DNA of 64,000 nt from Burkholderiales bacterium (GCA_003963075.1 RXJV01000028.1:47727-111726); one strand, 5' to 3'; counted from the stretch's first letter, positions 24,996-34,120 are shown. Numbers and translations: made by a program. Notes: a model not told the origin generated them from the letters alone.

Positions 24996-27056
24996 ATGAC
25001 CGACCCCACCCCGCTGAAGCTGCTCAACCGCGAACAGGCCATCCTCGAATTCAACCGCCGGGTGCTGGCCCAGGCCCAGCGCGAGGACGTGCCGCTGCTG
25101 GAGCGGCTGCGCTATATCTGCATCGTGTCCAGCAATCTCGACGAGTTCTTCGAGGTTCGCTTCGCGGACATGCTGGAGGCCGCGCGTGACCCGCTCAGCA
25201 CCGTCACCAACCAGGATGTGGACCGTGTGGGCCGGGCCGCCCACACGCTGATCGACGAGCAGTACCGGGTCTTCAACGAGCAGGTCATGCCCCTGCTGCT
25301 GAAGGAGCGCATCGTCATCCTCAACCATGCCGACCGCGACGAGGCCCAGCGGCGCTGGGTGCAGAAGTTTTTCGAGCGCGAGGTGCGGCCGCTGCTGGTG
25401 CCGGTCGGGCTGGATCCGGCCCACCCGTTTCCGCAGGTGGCCAACAAGTCGCTGCATTTCATCGCGCGGCTGTCGGGCAAGGATGCCTTCGGCCGCGACA
25501 ACCGCATCGCCATCGTCAAGGTGCCGCGCGTGCTGCCGCGCGTCATCAAGCTGCCGGCCAGCCTCGGCGATGGCCGCCAGGCCTTCGTGCTGCTGACCAG
25601 CGTGATCCGCGCCCATCTGGAGGAACTGTTCCCGGGCCGCAAAGTGGAGGCCTTCTCGCAGTTCCGCGTCACGCGCGACTCCGATCTCGAAGTGGACGAG
25701 GAGGAGATCGCCAACCTGCGCCACGCGCTGCGCTCGGGCCTGACGACCCGTCACTTCGGCCGCGCGGTGCGGCTGGAGGTGGTGAACAGCTGCCCGGCTG
25801 AGCTGTCGGCCTTTCTGCTCGAGCAGTTCGGCCTGCCCAATGCGGCGCTGTACCGCGTCAACGGGCCGGTCAACCTGGTGCGCCTGAACGAGCTGATCGA
25901 CCAGACCGATGCGCCAGGCCTGCGCTTTGCGCCCTTCGAGCCGGCCTGGCCGGCAGGCCGGCTGCCGCGGCACAAGTCGATCTTCGACCGCCTGAAGAAG
26001 GGTGATGTGCTGCTGCACCACCCGTTCGAGAGCTTCGAGCCGGTGGTGCAGCTGCTGCGCGAGGCGGTCGATGACCCCGAGGTGCTGGTCATCAAGCAGA
26101 CCATCTACCGCACCGGCGCGAAGTCCGAGCTGATGGACCTGCTGATCGAGGCGGCACGGCGCGGCAAGGAGGTGATGGCCGTCGTCGAGCTGAAGGCGCG
26201 TTTCGACGAAGAGGCCAACATCAACTGGGCCGAGCGGCTGGAGGCGGTCGGCGCCCAGGTCGTCTATGGCATCGTCGGCTACAAGACCCATGCCAAGCTG
26301 CTGATGGTCACGCGCCGCGAGAACGGCAAGCTGCGCCGCTACGCCCATATCTCGACCGGCAACTACAACCCCAAGACGGCACGCCTGTACACCGACCTGG
26401 GCCTGCTGACGGCCGACGCCGACCTCACGTCCGACGCCGATTCGGTGTTCCGCCAGCTCGCGTCTCTGGGCAAGCTCAAGCTGCCGCGCCGCATGCTGCT
26501 GGCGCCGTTCAATATGCACAGCCGCATGGTCGAACTGCTCGGCCAGGTCGAGGCCGCAGCCCTCGCCGGCTACAAGCATGCCCGCGTGGTCGTCAAGATC
26601 AATGCCTTGACCGACGCCGAGCTCATCCATGCGCTGCTGCGCACCGCGCAGGCCGGCGCCAAGGTGGACCTGATCGTGCGCGGCGCCTGCATGCTGCCGC
26701 CGGGCCTGCCGGGCGTCAGCGACAACATCGTCGTGCGCTCGGTGGTGGGCCGCTTCCTGGAGCACTCGCGGGTCTGCTATTTCCGTTGGGCCGAGGCCAG
26801 CGAAACCGATCCCGGCGAGGCGCTCTACCTGTCCAGTGCCGACTGGATGAGCCGCAATATGTTCCGCCGCATCGAGGTGGCCTGGCCGGTGCTCGACCCC
26901 AAACTGCGCCAGCGCGTCATCGACGAGGCGCTGCAGCCCTATCTGCACGACAGCAAGGACGCCTGGCAGCTGGGCCCGGACGGGCGCTCGGCGCGCATCG
27001 GCGACAACGACGGCATCAGTGCCCAGCAGGCGCTGATGCGGCGCTACTCCGAATGA
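24996..27056 (+). CDS. ppk1: Polyphosphate kinase 1
   Basis: A 686-residue PPK1, which makes polyphosphate from ATP at the membrane. The two histidines important for autophosphorylation are His432 (GYKTHAKLL) and His451 (YAHISTGNYNPKTARLYTDLG), each three residues before the E. coli equivalents 435 and 454. N-terminal LLNREQAILEFNRRVL and SSNLDEFFEVR are also conserved. ATG 24996 is used; the open frame upstream is a shadow of the rpfE-like gene. It is followed 10 bases later by sixA and then by convergent ppx. Confidence 0.97.
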   Translation: MTDPTPLKLLNREQAILEFNRRVLAQAQREDVPLLERLRYICIVSSNLDEFFEVRFADMLEAARDPLSTVTNQDVDRVGRAAHTLIDEQYRVFNEQVMPLLLKERIVILNHADRDEAQRRWVQKFFEREVRPLLVPVGLDPAHPFPQVANKSLHFIARLSGKDAFGRDNRIAIVKVPRVLPRVIKLPASLGDGRQAFVLLTSVIRAHLEELFPGRKVEAFSQFRVTRDSDLEVDEEEIANLRHALRSGLTTRHFGRAVRLEVVNSCPAELSAFLLEQFGLPNAALYRVNGPVNLVRLNELIDQTDAPGLRFAPFEPAWPAGRLPRHKSIFDRLKKGDVLLHHPFESFEPVVQLLREAVDDPEVLVIKQTIYRTGAKSELMDLLIEAARRGKEVMAVVELKARFDEEANINWAERLEAVGAQVVYGIVGYKTHAKLLMVTRRENGKLRRYAHISTGNYNPKTARLYTDLGLLTADADLTSDADSVFRQLASLGKLKLPRRMLLAPFNMHSRMVELLGQVEAAALAGYKHARVVVKINALTDAELIHALLRTAQAGAKVDLIVRGACMLPPGLPGVSDNIVVRSVVGRFLEHSRVCYFRWAEASETDPGEALYLSSADWMSRNMFRRIEVAWPVLDPKLRQRVIDEALQPYLHDSKDAWQLGPDGRSARIGDNDGISAQQALMRRYSE

Positions 27057-27066
27057 AGGGCCGGCG

Positions 27067-27528
27067 ATGGACCTGATCCTGTGGCGCCATGCCGAAGCCG
27101 AAGTCATCGCGCCGGGTCAGGATGACCTGCAGCGTGCGCTGACGCCCAAGGGCGAGCGTCAGGCCCGCCGGATGGCCGCTTGGCTCAATCACCGGCTGCC
27201 GGCGACGACCCGGGTGCTGGTGAGCCCCGCGCTGCGCTGCCGCCAGACCGCCGAAGCCCTGGGCCGCGAGGTGCGCATCGTGCCGACGCTGGCGCCGGAC
27301 GCGGCCATCAGCACCCACATCGAGGCGGCCCGCTGGCCCAAGGCCAACGAGCCGGTGCTGATCTGCGGCCACCAGCCCACGCTGGGCCGTCTGGCCGCGC
27401 AACTGTTGGCCGGCGTGGAGCAGGACTGGGCCGTCAAGAAGGGGGGTGTCTGGTGGCTGCGCTGGCGGCTGCGCGAGGGCCTGCCGGAAGTGACTTTGCA
27501 CGCCGTGCAGGGGCCGGACGCACTCTGA
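27067..27528 (+). CDS. sixA: Phosphohistidine phosphatase SixA
   Basis: A 153-residue histidine-phosphatase-fold protein. The catalytic motif is LWRHAEAE (RHx at 7-9, His8), with VSPALRCRQTAEALG and the second histidine in ICGHQPTLG. SixA removes phosphate from phosphohistidine in phosphotransfer proteins such as ArcB or PtsO. It is 10 bases downstream of ppk1 and probably cotranscribed. PPK1 also works through phosphohistidine, which makes the pairing suggestive. Confidence 0.9.
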   Translation: MDLILWRHAEAEVIAPGQDDLQRALTPKGERQARRMAAWLNHRLPATTRVLVSPALRCRQTAEALGREVRIVPTLAPDAAISTHIEAARWPKANEPVLICGHQPTLGRLAAQLLAGVEQDWAVKKGGVWWLRWRLREGLPEVTLHAVQGPDAL

Positions 27529-27548
27529 GCGCGCCGGCCGCTCCGGCC

Positions 27549-29042
27549 TCAGCTGACCACCAGATCGAGCAGCCCGGTGCGCGCCCAGGCTTCAGCCTCT
27601 TCCTTCAGCAGGAAGCGCGTGCGCGCCTGATCGGTCGACCAGTTCTTGGGGCAGCGCAGCGTCAGCTGCCGGCCGGCACGGGCCAGTTGGGGAGTGCTGG
27701 GCGCCTTCGGCGCGCGCGCATGGCACAGGATGACGGCCAGGCGCAGCGCGATCAGCTGATCGAGCAGCCGCACGTCCGCCAGCTGTGACTCGATCTTGCG
27801 CAGGCCGCCCCTTTGGCCCAGGGCCAGCGCGGCCAGGCGCTGCAGCTGGCTGGTCGAGAAGCCCGGCGCGTCCACATGGCCGATCAGGTAGGCGCTGTGG
27901 CGGTGGTGGTCGTGGTGGGAGACCAGCATGCCGATCTCGTGCAGGGCCGCGGCCCAGCGCAGCTCGCGCAGCAGCTCGGGCACGGGCCTGGGTTCGAGCT
28001 GGCGGTACAGGCGCTCGGCCTGCGCGGCAACCCGTTCGGCCTGCGCCTTGTCGACACCGAAGCGCTGCTGCAGCTCGGCCACCGAGCCGGCGCGCGGATC
28101 GCGCGGGCCGTTGGGGCGCAGCCTCTCCTCCAGGTCGAAGATGACGCCCTGGCGCAGCGCGCCCTTGGTGGGCAGCAGCTCGGCGATGCCGAACTGGGTC
28201 AGCAGCGTGTACAGGATGCACAGGCCGCCGGCCACCACCGGGCGGCGGTCGTCCTTCAGGCCCGGCAGTTGCAGTTTGTCCTGCGAGCCGGCGGCCAGGC
28301 ATTGCTCGATGCACCAGCGCAGCGCCGCGGGCGTGATGCGGCCGTCGGTCTGGCCGGCGGCCGCGAGGATCTGCGACACCGCGCCCACCGTGCCCGACGA
28401 GCCCAGGGCCTCCTGCCAGAGCTCGGGGCGGAACAGCGTCAGCGCCTCTTCGAGCTCGGCGCCGGCGGCGACCTGGGCGGCCCGGAAGGCGTCGGCGGTG
28501 TAGCGGCCGTCGGCGAAGAAGCGCATCGACAGGCCCACGCTGCCCACGCCGAAGGACTCGGCCAGCACCGGCTTGCGGCCGCTGCCCAGGATCATTTCGG
28601 TGGAGCGGCCGCCGATGTCGATGACCAGGCGCGGCTTGTTGGACGGCTGCAGCCGGGCTACGCCGGCGAAGATCAGCCGCGCTTCTTCGCGCCCGGAGAT
28701 CACCTCGACCGGGTGGCCCAGCACCGCCTGGGCGCGGGCCAGGAAGGCATTGCGGTTGCGCGCCTCGCGCAGGGTCTGCGTCGCGACTGCGCGGATGCGC
28801 TCCGGCGCAATGCCGGCGAGCTGGGCGCCAAAACCCTTCAGGCAGGCCAGGCCGCGCTCCATGGCGGCCTCGGTCAGCATGCTCTGGGCATCCAGGCCGG
28901 CGCCCAGGCGCACGCTCTCCTTCACATAGACGACGCGCTGGTAGCGGTCGTGGTGGAGCCGGGCAAGTTCCAGGCGAAAGCTGTTGGAGCCGATGTCAAT
29001 GGAGGCCCAGATCTGGCCGCTGGGGTCGGGACGCGTCGTCAT
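27549..29042 (-). CDS. ppx: Exopolyphosphatase Ppx/GppA family
   Basis: A 497-residue ASKHA-fold phosphatase that removes terminal phosphates from polyphosphate or pppGpp. The ATPase-like motifs are WASIDIGSNSFRLELA (phosphate 1), ATQTLREARN, VISGREEARLIF, and VIDIGGRSTEMIL (phosphate 2). The C-terminal HD-like part keeps LHEIGMLVSHHDHHRHSAYLI. Start MTTRPDPSG at 29042 is chosen. It is convergent with sixA (20 bases apart), so the ppk1-sixA and ppx transcripts face each other. Confidence 0.93.
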   Translation of the reverse strand: MTTRPDPSGQIWASIDIGSNSFRLELARLHHDRYQRVVYVKESVRLGAGLDAQSMLTEAAMERGLACLKGFGAQLAGIAPERIRAVATQTLREARNRNAFLARAQAVLGHPVEVISGREEARLIFAGVARLQPSNKPRLVIDIGGRSTEMILGSGRKPVLAESFGVGSVGLSMRFFADGRYTADAFRAAQVAAGAELEEALTLFRPELWQEALGSSGTVGAVSQILAAAGQTDGRITPAALRWCIEQCLAAGSQDKLQLPGLKDDRRPVVAGGLCILYTLLTQFGIAELLPTKGALRQGVIFDLEERLRPNGPRDPRAGSVAELQQRFGVDKAQAERVAAQAERLYRQLEPRPVPELLRELRWAAALHEIGMLVSHHDHHRHSAYLIGHVDAPGFSTSQLQRLAALALGQRGGLRKIESQLADVRLLDQLIALRLAVILCHARAPKAPSTPQLARAGRQLTLRCPKNWSTDQARTRFLLKEEAEAWARTGLLDLVVS

Positions 29043-29093
29043 GGCGGCGGATTGTCGGGGCAAAATTTGGCGCCACCCAACGCAGGAGCCTCC

Positions 29094-29954
29094 ATGCTCG
29101 AACAAGAGATCGACAGCCTCGCCCCCGGCCGCGAGTTCAGCCGCCGTGGCTTTGTCCAGACCACCGTCGGCAGCGGCTTCGCGGCCGCCGTGCTGCCGGT
29201 GACCGCGCAGACGATCACGACCGACAGCGAGGGGCTGGATGCCGGGCCGGTGGTCATTCTGGTCGGCGACTTTGAGATGCCGGCCTATCGCGCGATGCCC
29301 GCCGGCGCAAGCAACCTGCCTATCGTGCTGGTGGCCTGCGAGATCTTCGGCGTGCACGAGCACATCGCCGACGTCTGCCGGCGCCTGGCCAAGCAGGGCT
29401 ATCTGGCGATCGCCCCCGATCTGTTTGCGCGCCACGGCCGAGCGAAGGCCTACACGGACATCCCCAAGCTCATCAGCGAGGTGGTCAGCAAGGCATCGGA
29501 CGCCCAGGTCAATGCCGACCTGGACGCCGCCGCTGCCTGGGCTACGACCCAGGGTGGCGACCGCAGCCGGCTGGCGATCACCGGCTTCTGCTGGGGCGGG
29601 CGGACGACCTGGTCGTACGCGGCGCACAACCCGCAACTGACCGCAGCGGCGGCCTGGTATGGCCCGGTTGCGCGCAGCTACTTCCCTGGCGACGCCAGCA
29701 TCATCGATCGGGCCGCCCGGATCAAGGCGCCGGTGCTGGGGCTGTATGGCGCGGCGGACGGCGGCATTCCGGTCGAGACCCTGCACCAGCTTGAAGCGGC
29801 GCTGAAGGCGGCCGGCAACAGCCGCTGCGAGTTTGTCGTGTACCCGGACACGCCGCACGCCTTCCATGCCGATTACCGGCCGAGCTACCGCAAGGCTGCG
29901 GCCGAGGATGCCTGGGCGCGCTGCCTGGCCTGGTTCAAGAAAAACGGCGTCTGA
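29094..29954 (+). CDS. Dienelactone hydrolase family protein with Tat signal
   Basis: A 286-residue protein of the dienelactone hydrolase family. Residues 15-40 read FSRRGFVQTTVGSGFAAAVLPV, a twin-arginine signal (SRRxF), so the folded enzyme is probably exported to the periplasm. The catalytic triad is the nucleophile Cys in GFCWGG, the Asp in GAADGGIP and the His in DTPHAFHADYRPSY. A GCAGGAG ribosome site precedes ATG 29094. Family members hydrolyse lactones or esters; the natural substrate here is unknown. It is divergent from ppx. Confidence 0.9.
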   Translation: MLEQEIDSLAPGREFSRRGFVQTTVGSGFAAAVLPVTAQTITTDSEGLDAGPVVILVGDFEMPAYRAMPAGASNLPIVLVACEIFGVHEHIADVCRRLAKQGYLAIAPDLFARHGRAKAYTDIPKLISEVVSKASDAQVNADLDAAAAWATTQGGDRSRLAITGFCWGGRTTWSYAAHNPQLTAAAAWYGPVARSYFPGDASIIDRAARIKAPVLGLYGAADGGIPVETLHQLEAALKAAGNSRCEFVVYPDTPHAFHADYRPSYRKAAAEDAWARCLAWFKKNGV

Positions 29955-29985
29955 GCCCTTGACAGCCCTGCTAGGCTGAAGCCGT

Positions 29986-30018
29986 CGGGGTCGCGTTCAG
30001 CGGCCCCGTTGTCTTGTT
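29986..30018 (+). terminator. Putative terminator after the Tat-exported hydrolase gene
   Basis: CGGGGTCGC (29986-29994) and GCGGCCCCG (30000-30008) form a 9-pair stem with one G-U pair and a 5-base loop. TTGTCTTGTT follows. It lies 31 bases after the hydrolase stop and just before the ZIP gene, so it should separate the two transcripts, although the T-tract is interrupted. Confidence 0.55.
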
Positions 30019-30024
30019 GAACCC

Positions 30025-30807
30025 ATGACCCTCCTCTATATCGTGCTCGCCACCTTCGCCGGCGGCCTGCTGTCGGTGCTCGTCGCCGCGAGCCTCACCG
30101 TCGCCGTGCTGACGCGGCTCGTCAAGAGCCTCGTCAGCCTGTCGGCCGGCATCCTGCTCGGCACCTCGCTGCTGAATGTGCTGCCCGAGGCCTTCGAGAA
30201 CCGCTCGGCGCCGCCGCAGACGTTGTTCGCCGTGCTGCTGGGCGGCCTGCTGTTCTTCTGGCTGCTGGAGAAGGTAGAGCTCTACCGCCATGTGCATCAC
30301 CACGAGGGCGACGGCCACCACCACCATCACCATTTCGATGCCGAGCAGGCCGGTCGCGGCGGGCTGACCGTACTGGTCGGCGACGGCATCCACAACTTCT
30401 GCGATGGCGCCATCATCGCGGCCGCCTTCCTGGCCGACACGAAGCTGGGCTTCGCCACCGCCGTGGCCATCGTTGCGCACGAGATTCCGCAGGAGGTGGG
30501 CGACTACATCGTGCTGCTGAACGCCGGCTTCAGCCGGGCCAAGGCGCTGTTGTTCAACGCCCTCTCCGGCATGGCGGCCGTGCTGGGTGGCGTGCTGGGC
30601 TATCTGTTGATCGGCGGCTTCGAGGGGGCGCTGCCCTATCTGCTGGTGCTGGCGTCCAGCAGCTTCATCTACATCTCGGTGGCCGACCTTCTGCCCCAGC
30701 TGCAGCAGCGCCTGGCCTGGCGCGAGACCCTGGCCCAGGTGCTGTGGCTGGCCGTGGGCCTGGGGCTGGCCTACGGCGTGTCCCGAGCGCTGCATGGTGC
30801 TCATTGA
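30025..30807 (+). CDS. ZIP-family divalent metal transporter
   Basis: A 260-residue inner-membrane transporter with seven or eight helices. The binuclear metal site is visible as GDGIHNFCDGAIIAAAF (HNxxDG) and VAIVAHEIPQEVGDYIVL (HEIPQE). The cytoplasmic loop between helices 3 and 4 has HVHHHEGDGHHHHHHF, ten histidines in a short stretch, typical of zinc sensing or transfer. It is likely a zinc/iron importer. Its end overlaps the next gene by 14 bases. Confidence 0.92.
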   Translation: MTLLYIVLATFAGGLLSVLVAASLTVAVLTRLVKSLVSLSAGILLGTSLLNVLPEAFENRSAPPQTLFAVLLGGLLFFWLLEKVELYRHVHHHEGDGHHHHHHFDAEQAGRGGLTVLVGDGIHNFCDGAIIAAAFLADTKLGFATAVAIVAHEIPQEVGDYIVLLNAGFSRAKALLFNALSGMAAVLGGVLGYLLIGGFEGALPYLLVLASSSFIYISVADLLPQLQQRLAWRETLAQVLWLAVGLGLAYGVSRALHGAH

Positions 30808-31855
30808 CGCCGGCCTGCGCGGCGCCCTGGTCGCGCTGCTGCTGCTGATCGTCGCGGCGCTGCTGCCGCGCTGCCGCCAGGCCCGGCACGCCGACCTGGC
30901 GCGCGTCGGCATCGCACTGGCGCTGTCGCTGGCGGTGCAGGCGGTATCGGCATCGCCCTGGGCCGAATACGCGCTGAGCTGCCCGGCCCAGGCGCCGGGC
31001 GTGGGCGTGTCGCTGGGCTCCGGGGTGCTGTTCTGGCTGTTTGCATGCGCGGTGTTCGATGACGACTTCCGCCTGCGTGCCTGGCATGGCGCGGTCTGGG
31101 CCGCGGTCGCGGCCTACGGCAGCTCGGTCTGCCTGTGGCAGGGCTGGTGGCCGGCCTTGTTGCTGCTGAGAGCCATCCCGATCGGCTTTGCACTGCTGGG
31201 TCTGCTGGCCGTGGCCGGGGAGTGGCGTGGCGACCTGGTCGAGAAGCGGCGGCGCTGGCGCGCGCTGGTGGTGGGCGGCGGCGCGGTGTATGCGCTGGTC
31301 ATGGTGACGCTGCGCATCGGTTCGACTGATGGCCGGCTGGGCAGTGGCGCGGCGCTGAGCGATGTGGCCATGATGCTGGGGCTGGTCGCGTTTGCGGCGG
31401 GCCGGCTGCTGACGTTGCGCGCAGCCGGGCTCTGGGAAGAGCCGGCCGCCGCGCCGGCGGCGCCCCAGCCGGTGGCGCCGGCGCCGGCGCCGGTCGAGCG
31501 CGCCGACCCCGCCCTCGCCGCTGCGCTGGCCCGGCATATGCAGCACGAGCGTGGCTATGCCCAGGAGGGGCTGAGCCTGGCCGGCCTGGCGGCGCAGTTG
31601 GCGGTGCCGGAGTACCGGCTGCGCCGGGTCATCAACCAGGGCCTGGGCCACCGCAACTTCAACGCCTATGTGAACGGGCTGCGGCTGGCCGAGGCCAAGC
31701 GCCGGCTGGCTGACCCGGCCGAGCGCAGCCTGCCGGTGCTGAGCATCGCCTTGGACGTGGGCTTCGGCTCGATCGGGCCCTTCAACCGCGCCTTCAAGGC
31801 CGATACCGGCCTGACGCCGACCGAATTCCGCCAGCAACGGCTGGCCGATTCCTGA
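30794..31855 (+). CDS. Membrane-bound AraC-family regulator
   Basis: A 353-residue protein. The first 215 residues hold about six or seven hydrophobic helices (GALVALLLLIVAALL, VGVSLGSGVLFWLFACAVF, LLLLRAIPIGFALLGLLAV and others); a Pro/Ala linker follows (about 218-240); the C-terminal 100 residues are an AraC helix-turn-helix pair (YAQEGLSLAGLAAQLAVPEYRLRRVINQGLGHRNFNAYVNGLRLAEAKRRL and the second HTH VLSIALDVGFGSIGPFNRAFKADTGLTPTEFR). It would transmit a membrane signal to DNA directly. The 14-base overlap with the ZIP gene implies cotranscription and perhaps metal response. Confidence 0.88.
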   Translation: MVLIDAGLRGALVALLLLIVAALLPRCRQARHADLARVGIALALSLAVQAVSASPWAEYALSCPAQAPGVGVSLGSGVLFWLFACAVFDDDFRLRAWHGAVWAAVAAYGSSVCLWQGWWPALLLLRAIPIGFALLGLLAVAGEWRGDLVEKRRRWRALVVGGGAVYALVMVTLRIGSTDGRLGSGAALSDVAMMLGLVAFAAGRLLTLRAAGLWEEPAAAPAAPQPVAPAPAPVERADPALAAALARHMQHERGYAQEGLSLAGLAAQLAVPEYRLRRVINQGLGHRNFNAYVNGLRLAEAKRRLADPAERSLPVLSIALDVGFGSIGPFNRAFKADTGLTPTEFRQQRLADS

Positions 31856-31973
31856 AATCCGCCACGCCGATTCCTGCAACACCGGGCCGAAACCCGCAGC
31901 GGGCGTGATTCGGCCAGACGTTCCGGGTCTGAGCCGCGACGCTGGCGGGCCTCTTCACCACGGAGCCCGACCG

Positions 31974-33014
31974 ATGTTCCTGCGTCCCCTGCTGGCCAGC
32001 CTCGCGCTGTGCCTCACCGCCCACGCCGCGCCGATGGGCGAGCTGACCCTGCCGCCCGACGAGTCCGGCGGCGCCGTCACGGTGTTCTATCCCACGGCCG
32101 AGCCGGCCCGCCCGGTGCGCCGGCTCGTCTTCGACCTGATCCTGGCGCCTGATGCCGCGCCCCAACCGGGCAACGGCCGCCTGGTCGTCATCTCGCACGG
32201 CTCGGGCGGCAACCCCTGGGTCAACGGGACCGTTGCGCAGGCGCTGGTGGACGCCGGATTCGTTGTCGCGGCCCCCAGCCACTGCGGCGATGCGTCGCGC
32301 GACAGCGGCAGCCCCGGGCCCGACAGCTGGAAGCGCCGTCCGGCCGAGATGTCGCGCGCCGTGGACCGGGTGGCCGCCGACCCGCGCTTTGCCGGGCTGA
32401 AGCTGGACCGCGTGGGCGCCTACGGCATGTCGGCCGGCGGGCACACGGCGCTGAGCCTGGCCGGCGGCGTCTGGTCGCCCGAGCGCTTTCGGGCCCACTG
32501 CGAGGCTCATCTGGCCGAGGACTTCCCGGCCTGTGTGGGCCTGGCCACCCGGCTGACCGGCGGCTGGCTGGATGGCCTCAAGCTCTGGCTGGCGCAGCGG
32601 GTGCTGAACTGGAAGTTCGGCGGCGATGCGGCGCCGCAGTCGCATCAGGACCCGCGCTTCGCGGCGGTGGTCGCTGGTGTGCCGTTTGCGGCCGACTTCG
32701 ACCCCGCCAGCCTCGCCCGGCCGCGTGTGCCGCTGGGGCTGGTCACGGTGGGGCAGGACCGTTGGCTGCCGGCGCGCTGGCACAGCGATGTGATCCTGGC
32801 CGCCTGCAGCGGCTGCGAGCGCCTGGCCGACCTGCCCGAGGCGGGCCACGGCGCGCTGCTGGCACCGCCGCCGCCGCCCGCTGCCCTGGGCGAGCTGGCA
32901 TGCGCCCTCATCTGCGACCCCGAGGGCTTCGACCGGCCGGCTGCGACGCCGCGCTGGGTGGAGCCGACGGTGGATTTCTTCCGCCGCCACCTGCTGTCAG
33001 CCGGCACGCCTTAG
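31974..33014 (+). CDS. Secreted dienelactone-hydrolase-like protein (COG4188 type)
   Basis: A 346-residue protein with a signal peptide (RPLLASLALCLTAHA). The alpha/beta-hydrolase core shows VVISHGSGGNPWV (oxyanion loop), the nucleophile GMSAGGHTALSLAG, the acid region VTVGQDRWLPARWH and the His in PEAGHGALLAP. The paired cysteines around CSGCERL and CALIC suggest periplasmic disulfides. It resembles the predicted dienelactone hydrolases (lipoprotein-signal-peptide family). The start at 31974 is used because it gives the signal sequence. It is convergent with, and overlaps by 18 bases, the lipoprotein gene. Confidence 0.83.
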   Translation: MFLRPLLASLALCLTAHAAPMGELTLPPDESGGAVTVFYPTAEPARPVRRLVFDLILAPDAAPQPGNGRLVVISHGSGGNPWVNGTVAQALVDAGFVVAAPSHCGDASRDSGSPGPDSWKRRPAEMSRAVDRVAADPRFAGLKLDRVGAYGMSAGGHTALSLAGGVWSPERFRAHCEAHLAEDFPACVGLATRLTGGWLDGLKLWLAQRVLNWKFGGDAAPQSHQDPRFAAVVAGVPFAADFDPASLARPRVPLGLVTVGQDRWLPARWHSDVILAACSGCERLADLPEAGHGALLAPPPPPAALGELACALICDPEGFDRPAATPRWVEPTVDFFRRHLLSAGTP

Positions 33015-33347
33015 CTTGTATTTGCGCAGCACGCCGTCGGGGTCGAACAGCAGCACCAGCTCGGTCTCGGTGGCGGGAACGGCCGACGTGACCAGGCCGA
33101 CGAGGGGCACGAAGTCCAGGGCCCGCGGCAGGCCATTGCGGTAGAGGTAATGGGTCGTCGACCAGCCGCTGTCGAAGCGCAGCAGGCTGCCGGTGCCGAG
33201 CAGGCGTTCGGCCTCGGCCCGGGTGGTCTGCCCGGGATGCAGCAGTTCGCGGGCCTCGGCAGCCTGCAGGGTCTGGACGCGGCCGTTGCCGACCGTGGAA
33301 CAGGCCGCGAGCACTGCGCACAGCAGCAGCGTCATCAGATGGGTCAT
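32997..33347 (-). CDS. Small outer-membrane-type lipoprotein
   Basis: A 116-residue protein with a lipoprotein signal, LLLCAVLAAC-S (lipobox LAAC, lipidated cysteine at 16). The mature part starts with STVGNGRVQTLQAAEARELLHPGQTTRAEAERLLGTGSLLRFDSGW, similar to SmpA/BamE-like (OmlA) small lipoproteins, where a pattern of G-x-T-x-x-x-x-x-x-x-L-G is common; assignment to that fold is tentative. It is coupled by ATGA to the upstream gene. Confidence 0.78.
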   Translation of the reverse strand: MTHLMTLLLCAVLAACSTVGNGRVQTLQAAEARELLHPGQTTRAEAERLLGTGSLLRFDSGWSTTHYLYRNGLPRALDFVPLVGLVTSAVPATETELVLLFDPDGVLRKYKLRRAG

Positions 33348-34120
33348 GGTGTCATCGGCTCCAGGTCGACCAGGGCATCGTGTGGCAAGCCGTGCCAGCT
33401 GTCAGGCATCACGATCCAACGGTCGCGAAGCGCAAACGGCCAGTCCAGCAGACCGAACAGCGGGTTCGACTGCCCCATCTCGCTGCCGTGCGTCCAGCGG
33501 TAGGCCATCTCGGTCTGGCCGCCGGCATCGGTCACCTGCGCCGCAAACACGGGCTCGTCGGCATAGAAGCCGTAGGTGACCAGGCTGTTGGCGCAGATGT
33601 CCGTGGTCGCGCGCAGCGCATAAAAGGCCGGCGGCTTGATGCCACGCTGCAGCGCGCCGCCATAAAGGTCGGCGCGGCATTCCAGCCGCAGGTCGCCCAG
33701 GCGGCGTGTGTGCTCGGGCAGGCCCGGGGTGCGCACGTCGACCATCCAGGCCAGTCGCCCGTCCGGCAGCCGGCTGCGCACGATGGCGTCGGCCGGCAGC
33801 TGGCGCCAGTCGGCCGGTATCGCGAAGCGACCGAGGGCATCCAGCAGGATGGGCTCGCGCACGCTGCCGTGGCGCAGCTCCAGCGCGGGCTTGTCAGCCA
33901 GGTCCCGGCGCGGCAGCACGCGCAGGCGCAGCTCGGCGTTCGGGGCATAGCGGGCCCGCTCGCGTTCGAAGACATCGAGCACCCGCAGCAGGTCGGCGAC
34001 GGTCCTGGACTCCCGCGCGGCACTGCTTTCGCCCTGCACCTCGACCGGCGGCAGCTCCGCCGGAGCGGCCGGCGCCGCGACCGCCGCCGCGGCAAGGATC
34101 AACTGCAAAGGCATGTTCAT
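33344..34120 (-). CDS. Secreted protein of unknown function
   Basis: A 258-residue protein with a short Ala-rich signal peptide. It has no motif I recognise. Visible features are ELRLRVLPRRDLADKPALELRHGSVREPILLDALGRFAIP, a paired-cysteine stretch (LRLECRADLYG ... TDICANSLVTYGFYADEP) and a beta-rich C-terminal end. It is coupled to its neighbours on both sides by ATGA overlaps (34117-34120 and 33344-33347), so it acts with the serine hydrolase and the lipoprotein, probably at the envelope. Confidence 0.74.
   Translation of the reverse strand: MNMPLQLILAAAAVAAPAAPAELPPVEVQGESSAARESRTVADLLRVLDVFERERARYAPNAELRLRVLPRRDLADKPALELRHGSVREPILLDALGRFAIPADWRQLPADAIVRSRLPDGRLAWMVDVRTPGLPEHTRRLGDLRLECRADLYGGALQRGIKPPAFYALRATTDICANSLVTYGFYADEPVFAAQVTDAGGQTEMAYRWTHGSEMGQSNPLFGLLDWPFALRDRWIVMPDSWHGLPHDALVDLEPMTP

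Noticed and set aside
24345..27056. Extended 903-residue version of PPK1
   Set aside because: The upstream 217 codons lie opposite the rpfE-like gene and have no similarity to PPK1. The ATG at 24996 gives the expected 686 residues and His432/His451.
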